Assembly (NCBI GenBank): GCA_913009475.1
Contig: CAJVYJ010000074.1
Location: forward strand, 1-8,179
Origin: an uncultured Actinomycetes bacterium
GTDB taxonomy: Bacteria > Actinomycetota > Aquicultoria > CAJVYJ01
DNA length: 8,179 nucleotides
Direction: 5' to 3'
Position 1 is the stretch's first letter. The number at the start of each line of letters is the position of its first letter. This document shows, in pieces, positions 6,201-8,179 of the stretch. The translations under genes and the position numbers were made by a program. Under the pieces are notes generated by a model, which was not told where the DNA came from, ran no database searches, and was given only the letters and a program-made list of their open reading frames with translations.

Positions 6201-6382
6201 CTCAACTAGAACAGCTATTCAAAACCGTTGCCCAGCTAAAAGCTCTCAATTTGACCAAAAAAGAGCAGATACAAGTAAACGTTTATCTCGCGCAAAACAG
6301 CGTTGTCAAAGAGCTTGATAAGGCGCTAGGGATAGCGCGGCAAGTCAAAATTACGGCGGGAATATTTACGAATTATAAATAA
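6197..6382 (+). CDS. Hypothetical small helical protein, 61 residues
   Basis: Starting at GTG 6197 within the MBL stop (GTGA), this frame encodes MTQLEQLFKTVAQLKALNLT and then a basic, mostly helical chain ending ITAGIFTNYK. It has heptad-like leucines in residues 4-18 and no cysteines. I recognise no family. The overlap suggests translational coupling with the MBL protein and so a possible accessory role in the same block. No independent ribosome binding site is evident. Confidence 0.55.
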   Translation: MTQLEQLFKTVAQLKALNLTKKEQIQVNVYLAQNSVVKELDKALGIARQVKITAGIFTNYK

Positions 6383-6470
6383 CAGGTTTCCGGTGACCAA
6401 GCGTGAAAGCGCGCGGCTGGTAGGTGAGGGGGACTATCGGCCGCCATCGGATTTATTAAAGGAGGGAAAG

Positions 6471-6707
6471 ATGAATGGTTGGGGTATTTTAGAAAGTTTT
6501 GATACTAGCGAAAGTGCGGCAATTTATCTTAGTGATTATCTGCCAAAATATACGTGGTTCTGCCCATTAATCAAAGAACAATGCCATAGTGATTGTGTTT
6601 GTGCCGCTAAACCAAGGTGTACAAAAAAATATCTATTGCAAGAATTTGTTAAAGAATTTGTGGTTTACAGCGAATATTGCGGAAATGAAATGTTTTCTAA
6701 GGATTAA
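6471..6707 (+). CDS. Small Cys-rich phage protein, 78 residues
   Basis: The product MNGWGILESFDTSESAAIYL contains a tight cysteine cluster at residues 31-50: FCPLIKEQCHSDCVCAA and then C50, spaced C-x6-C-x3-C-x-C-x5-C, plus C70. This pattern occurs in short Firmicutes phage proteins and suggests binding of zinc or an iron-sulfur cluster; function is unknown. ATG 6471 is chosen because AAAGGAGGG (6458-6466) lies just 4-5 nt upstream. The frame is open back to GTG 6393, adding 26 residues (beginning MTKRESARLVGEGDYRPP) in more G+C-rich DNA. That stretch may be a degraded remnant of an earlier gene or an untranslated leader. Confidence 0.7.
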   Translation: MNGWGILESFDTSESAAIYLSDYLPKYTWFCPLIKEQCHSDCVCAAKPRCTKKYLLQEFVKEFVVYSEYCGNEMFSKD

Positions 6708-6713
6708 CCAGTT

Positions 6714-6778
6714 TCCCAAAGTGCCTTGGGACTGTAAACGTTTGTGTAATAGTGTCGCCCGTCTGGCACTGGACGGGC
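6714..6778 (+). ncRNA. Two hairpins with fully complementary loops (candidate kissing-loop RNA)
   Basis: Hairpin A has stem TCCCAA (6714-6719) with TTGGGA (6726-6731) and a six-base loop AGTGCC (6720-6725). Hairpin B has a perfect 7-bp stem GCCCGTC (6757-6763) with GACGGGC (6772-6778) and loop TGGCACTG (6764-6771). The loop of B contains GGCACT, the exact complement of the whole loop of A, so the two could form a six-pair kissing complex. The element fills the gap between genes and ends 22 nt before the next start, close to its ribosome binding site. It may control translation or RNA stability. There is no T-tract, so it is not a standard terminator. Confidence 0.5.
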
Positions 6779-6800
6779 ATTATGAGAGGGAGTTGGAAAT

Positions 6801-7049
6801 ATGGATGATATGAAAACAACAGGCAGAGAGAAGTACTGGAGTGAATTGACGGCTGATGAAAAGATTGAACGTCAACGACGGGTTATCAAAGCAAATGCCG
6901 TGGAAATTAGAAGGTTGTCAGATAATGTAAGAGATTTATTGAGACATCGCCATCTTGATAATGAAATTGTCGTAGAACTAAGGTCTTTTCGCAATGATGT
7001 TGCTTGTGGGCAGCCAATAATGGCAAATAACGATGATATTTATTTCTAA
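6801..7049 (+). CDS. Hypothetical helical protein, 82 residues
   Basis: The product MDDMKTTGREKYWSELTADE is followed by a strongly charged helix (residues 19-50, EKIERQRRVIKANAVEIRRL, then SDNVRDLLRHRH). This is probably a short coiled coil in the style of small phage accessory proteins. No catalytic motif is seen. GGAG at 6789-6792 (within AGAGGGAG) lies 8 nt before ATG 6801; ATG 6810 would be an alternative start. It sits just downstream of the paired hairpins and upstream of the tRNA-like element. Confidence 0.65.
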   Translation: MDDMKTTGREKYWSELTADEKIERQRRVIKANAVEIRRLSDNVRDLLRHRHLDNEIVVELRSFRNDVACGQPIMANNDDIYF

Positions 7050-7058
7050 ATAGTATTA

Positions 7059-7118
7059 AGGCGGCGGCACGGTGGGAACGTGTGTAAAATTTCATTAGGT
7101 TCAAATCCTGACCGCCTA
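7059..7118 (+). ncRNA. tRNA-like element lacking one arm
   Basis: Acceptor-like stem: AGGCGG (7059-7064) with CCGCCT (7112-7117). T-arm: stem TTAGG (7095-7099) with CCTGA (7107-7111), and a canonical seven-base loop TTCAAAT (7100-7106), directly joined to the acceptor strand as in real tRNAs. Only one other arm fits: GCACG/CGTGT (7067-7071/7079-7083, one G-U) with a seven-base loop GTGGGAA (7072-7078). Read as an anticodon arm, T7073 would be U33 and the anticodon GGG, leaving no D-arm. Read as a D-arm, the anticodon arm is missing. No CCA is encoded (the 3' end reads ACGA). It could be a tRNA remnant, a tRNA mimic or a processing signal. Confidence 0.45.
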
Positions 7119-7146
7119 CGATGGCAATTATGAAAAGGAGTAGAAG

Positions 7147-7413
7147 ATGAGTAAGGGGCGTAAAAATAATCAACATTGTATAGATTGTTTTCATTTGCGC
7201 AAACCGAATAAACGTTTTTGGTGTGAGGCTCTCGATGAATACCAAGATGACCCTGAAGAGAGCTGGTGCAGTATATTTGTTATGCCACCATCGAAAGCCG
7301 TCCTTGCCGCCTTGAATAGGGTGGAGTCTAAGCTTGCAAACACTCTAGGCTCAGATAGTGACATAACGGAATTTAAACATATTTTTGTAAGTGAGAGAAG
7401 GCGGTGGAAATGA
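7147..7413 (+). CDS. Small four-cysteine, zinc-ribbon-like protein
   Basis: This 88-residue protein has an N-terminal C11-x2-C14-x11-C26-x14-C41 pattern (HCIDCFHLRKPNKRFWCEAL, then SWCSIF), suited to binding one zinc ion. A helical C-terminal half (SKAVLAALNRVESKLANTLG) follows, ending in a basic tail. Similar small proteins are common in phage early regions without a known role; contact with DNA, RNA or protein is possible. AAAAGGAG (7133-7140) is a strong ribosome binding site 6-7 nt before ATG. Its stop overlaps the next gene as ATGA. Confidence 0.7.
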   Translation: MSKGRKNNQHCIDCFHLRKPNKRFWCEALDEYQDDPEESWCSIFVMPPSKAVLAALNRVESKLANTLGSDSDITEFKHIFVSERRRWK

Positions 7414-7517
7414 GTAGCTGGAATAATGCGTGCAAGGATTGTGTGTTAAATAACGATTGCTTGTTTCAAGATAATGATGATGTTGAGAGTTGCGAGGATG
7501 TGATAAATAGTGAATGA
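7410..7517 (+). CDS. Cys-rich mini-protein, 35 residues
   Basis: This very short complete frame starts at the ATGA overlap with the previous gene. It encodes MSSWNNACKDCVLNNDCLFQ and then an acidic tail with C28, ending ...DVINSE. Its C8-x2-C11-x5-C17-x10-C28 spacing echoes the neighbouring four-cysteine protein in compact form, which suggests a real zinc-binding mini-protein and not a chance frame. It overlaps the next gene by 8 nt. The role is unknown. Confidence 0.6.
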   Translation: MSSWNNACKDCVLNNDCLFQDNDDVESCEDVINSE

Positions 7518-7701
7518 CAAAGGATATAAAAATGATGGCAATAAGCCACTTGATTTAAAAAAGATACGTTATGAAGCCGTCAAAGACGCTTTCGAGGTGG
7601 TTAAGAAAAAACAAAATATCTATGCAAAGGGTAGTAGCGCAAGGCACGGTTATGATGCCTGTCTTGCTAATATGAAAACCTATTTGGAGGGGTTGGAATG
7701 A
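7510..7701 (+). CDS. Hypothetical protein, 63 residues
   Basis: The product begins MNDKGYKNDGNKPLDLKKIRY and continues as a basic helical protein (EAVKDAFEVVKKKQNIYAKG) ending CLANMKTYLEGLE. No family is recognised. It likely starts at GTG 7510, with GAGG (7494-7497) 12 nt upstream, a rather long spacing. Its TGA overlaps the next ATG (ATGA). The chain of stop/start overlaps argues for translational coupling along this whole stretch. Confidence 0.6.
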   Translation: MNDKGYKNDGNKPLDLKKIRYEAVKDAFEVVKKKQNIYAKGSSARHGYDACLANMKTYLEGLE

Positions 7702-7907
7702 CGCTTAAAGAAATAATAGAAGATGTGGTCGAGATATTCTGGGACGGCGCGGTCGAAGAAGAAGATGTGCGTATTTTTATTACTAAAATATTCCAACAAG
7801 CTTTTGATGAAGTCCGGCCTGACCCAAATAGCGATTTTCACATTGCTTACCACCAAGCCATTAAAGACTACGACCAAAATATCAAAAACTTTATGGGGGA
7901 GAAATGA
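7698..7907 (+). CDS. Hypothetical acidic protein, 69 residues
   Basis: The product MTLKEIIEDVVEIFWDGAVE is acidic and helical throughout, with a Pro-rich turn (EVRPDPNSDF) and HIAYHQAIKDYDQNIKNF near the end. There is no membrane segment and no cysteine. No family is recognised. GGAGGGG (7686-7692) is a strong ribosome binding site 5 nt before ATG 7698. It overlaps the last gene as ATGA at 7904. Confidence 0.6.
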   Translation: MTLKEIIEDVVEIFWDGAVEEEDVRIFITKIFQQAFDEVRPDPNSDFHIAYHQAIKDYDQNIKNFMGEK

Positions 7908-7984
7908 AAGATACAAAACCTAATGCTCTGCTATTTATGGGAGTAATTACTTGCCCTGTTTGTGGAACAACCTTTCATAGAACT
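7904..7984 (+). CDS. Zinc-ribbon-like protein, 5' fragment cut by the contig end
   Basis: Twenty-seven codons remain: MKDTKPNALLFMGVITCPVC and then GTTFHRT. The CPVCGTTF knuckle (C17, C20) is the first half of a zinc ribbon, with the second half presumably beyond the contig. The frame runs on into the adapter for another 12 codons to a TGA at 8021-8023; those residues are artificial and must not be annotated. GGGGGAG (7895-7901) lies unusually close to the start. Confidence 0.65.
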
Positions 7985-8050
7985 AGATCGGAAGAGCACA
8001 CGTCTGAACTCCAGTCACACTGATATATCTCGTATGCCGTCTTCTGCTTG
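7985..8050. other. TruSeq indexed sequencing adapter
   Basis: The stretch starts AGATCGGAAGAGCACACGTC and runs through the universal part to 8018. Index ACTGAT is at 8019-8024, followed by AT, and then the flow-cell end starting ATCTCGTATGCC (8027-8050). It matches the TruSeq index-25 adapter from end to end. This is library DNA, not phage sequence. Confidence 0.98.
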
Positions 8051-8179
8051 AAAAAAAAAAAAAAAAAATCAACACTCTCTTATCAATTATCATATCTGCA
8101 TTCTACTCAATCACTACCTTCCCTCTCTTCTCTTCCTACATATCACCTCTCCCATACCCCACTTCTCTCATCTACTGCC
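8051..8179. other. Poly-A read-through and post-adapter noise
   Basis: Eighteen A (8051-8068) follow the adapter end, as seen when a read runs past the molecule. The remaining 111 bases contain only two G and are C/T/A-rich with no coding or structural signal, typical of base-calling noise after the template ends. No biological content. Confidence 0.9.

Noticed and set aside
6393..6470. N-terminal extension of the Cys-rich 78-residue protein
   Set aside because: No ribosome binding site before GTG 6393, whereas AAAGGAGGG sits directly before ATG 6471.
77..7984. CRISPR array or long tandem repeat
   Set aside because: Reading through the window I saw no regularly spaced repeat units; all repeated segments found are short inverted repeats.
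8069..8179. Pyrimidine-rich tail as native low-complexity DNA
   Set aside because: It follows a complete adapter and an 18-A run, and is nearly free of G, so it is post-template base-calling noise.

Overview
The window is an assembled contig of bacteriophage or prophage DNA with sequencing-library residue at both ends. Positions 1-12 are the end of the common Illumina adapter. Positions 7985-8050 are a complete TruSeq indexed adapter, 8051-8068 are poly-A read-through, and 8069-8179 are pyrimidine-rich noise. Only about 13-7984 is biological.

Every gene I can support lies on the plus strand. They are packed head to tail, often with ATGA, GTGA or TAATG stop/start overlaps, and most have purine-rich ribosome binding sites. 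This layout, the tiny genes, and a SbcC-like ATPase - RecT - metallo-beta-lactamase-fold cassette point to the early or recombination region of a siphovirus-like phage, most likely infecting a Firmicute. The host is inference. Integrase, structural and lysis genes are not in the window.

Layout: (1) 19-1061, a sigma-A-type promoter, an excisionase/MerR-like helix-turn-helix protein, a zinc/HNH-like protein with a ribbon-helix-helix-like tail, a second small HTH protein and a 59-residue orphan. (2) 1062-1268, about 200 nt of non-coding DNA that folds on paper into four consecutive helices, a candidate structured RNA. (3) 1269-2125, three small genes of unknown role, one with a single membrane segment. 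(4) 2122-6200, the recombination block: Rad50/SbcC-like ATPase, RecT annealing protein, an inserted HNH homing endonuclease, and an MBL-fold hydrolase whose frame breaks at CTT TGA C inside its metal-binding motif. (5) 6197-7984, a run of very small genes, several Cys-rich and zinc-ribbon-like, interrupted by two unusual RNA candidates: a pair of hairpins with fully complementary loops (6714-6778) and a tRNA-like element missing one arm (7059-7118). The last gene is cut off by the adapter.

As a unit, the ATPase, RecT and MBL proteins probably process DNA ends and anneal single strands during phage replication. The HTH genes at the left may control the operon. The most interesting signals are the RF2-type frameshift sequence in the MBL gene, the kissing-loop pair, the armless tRNA-like element and the four-helix non-coding block.
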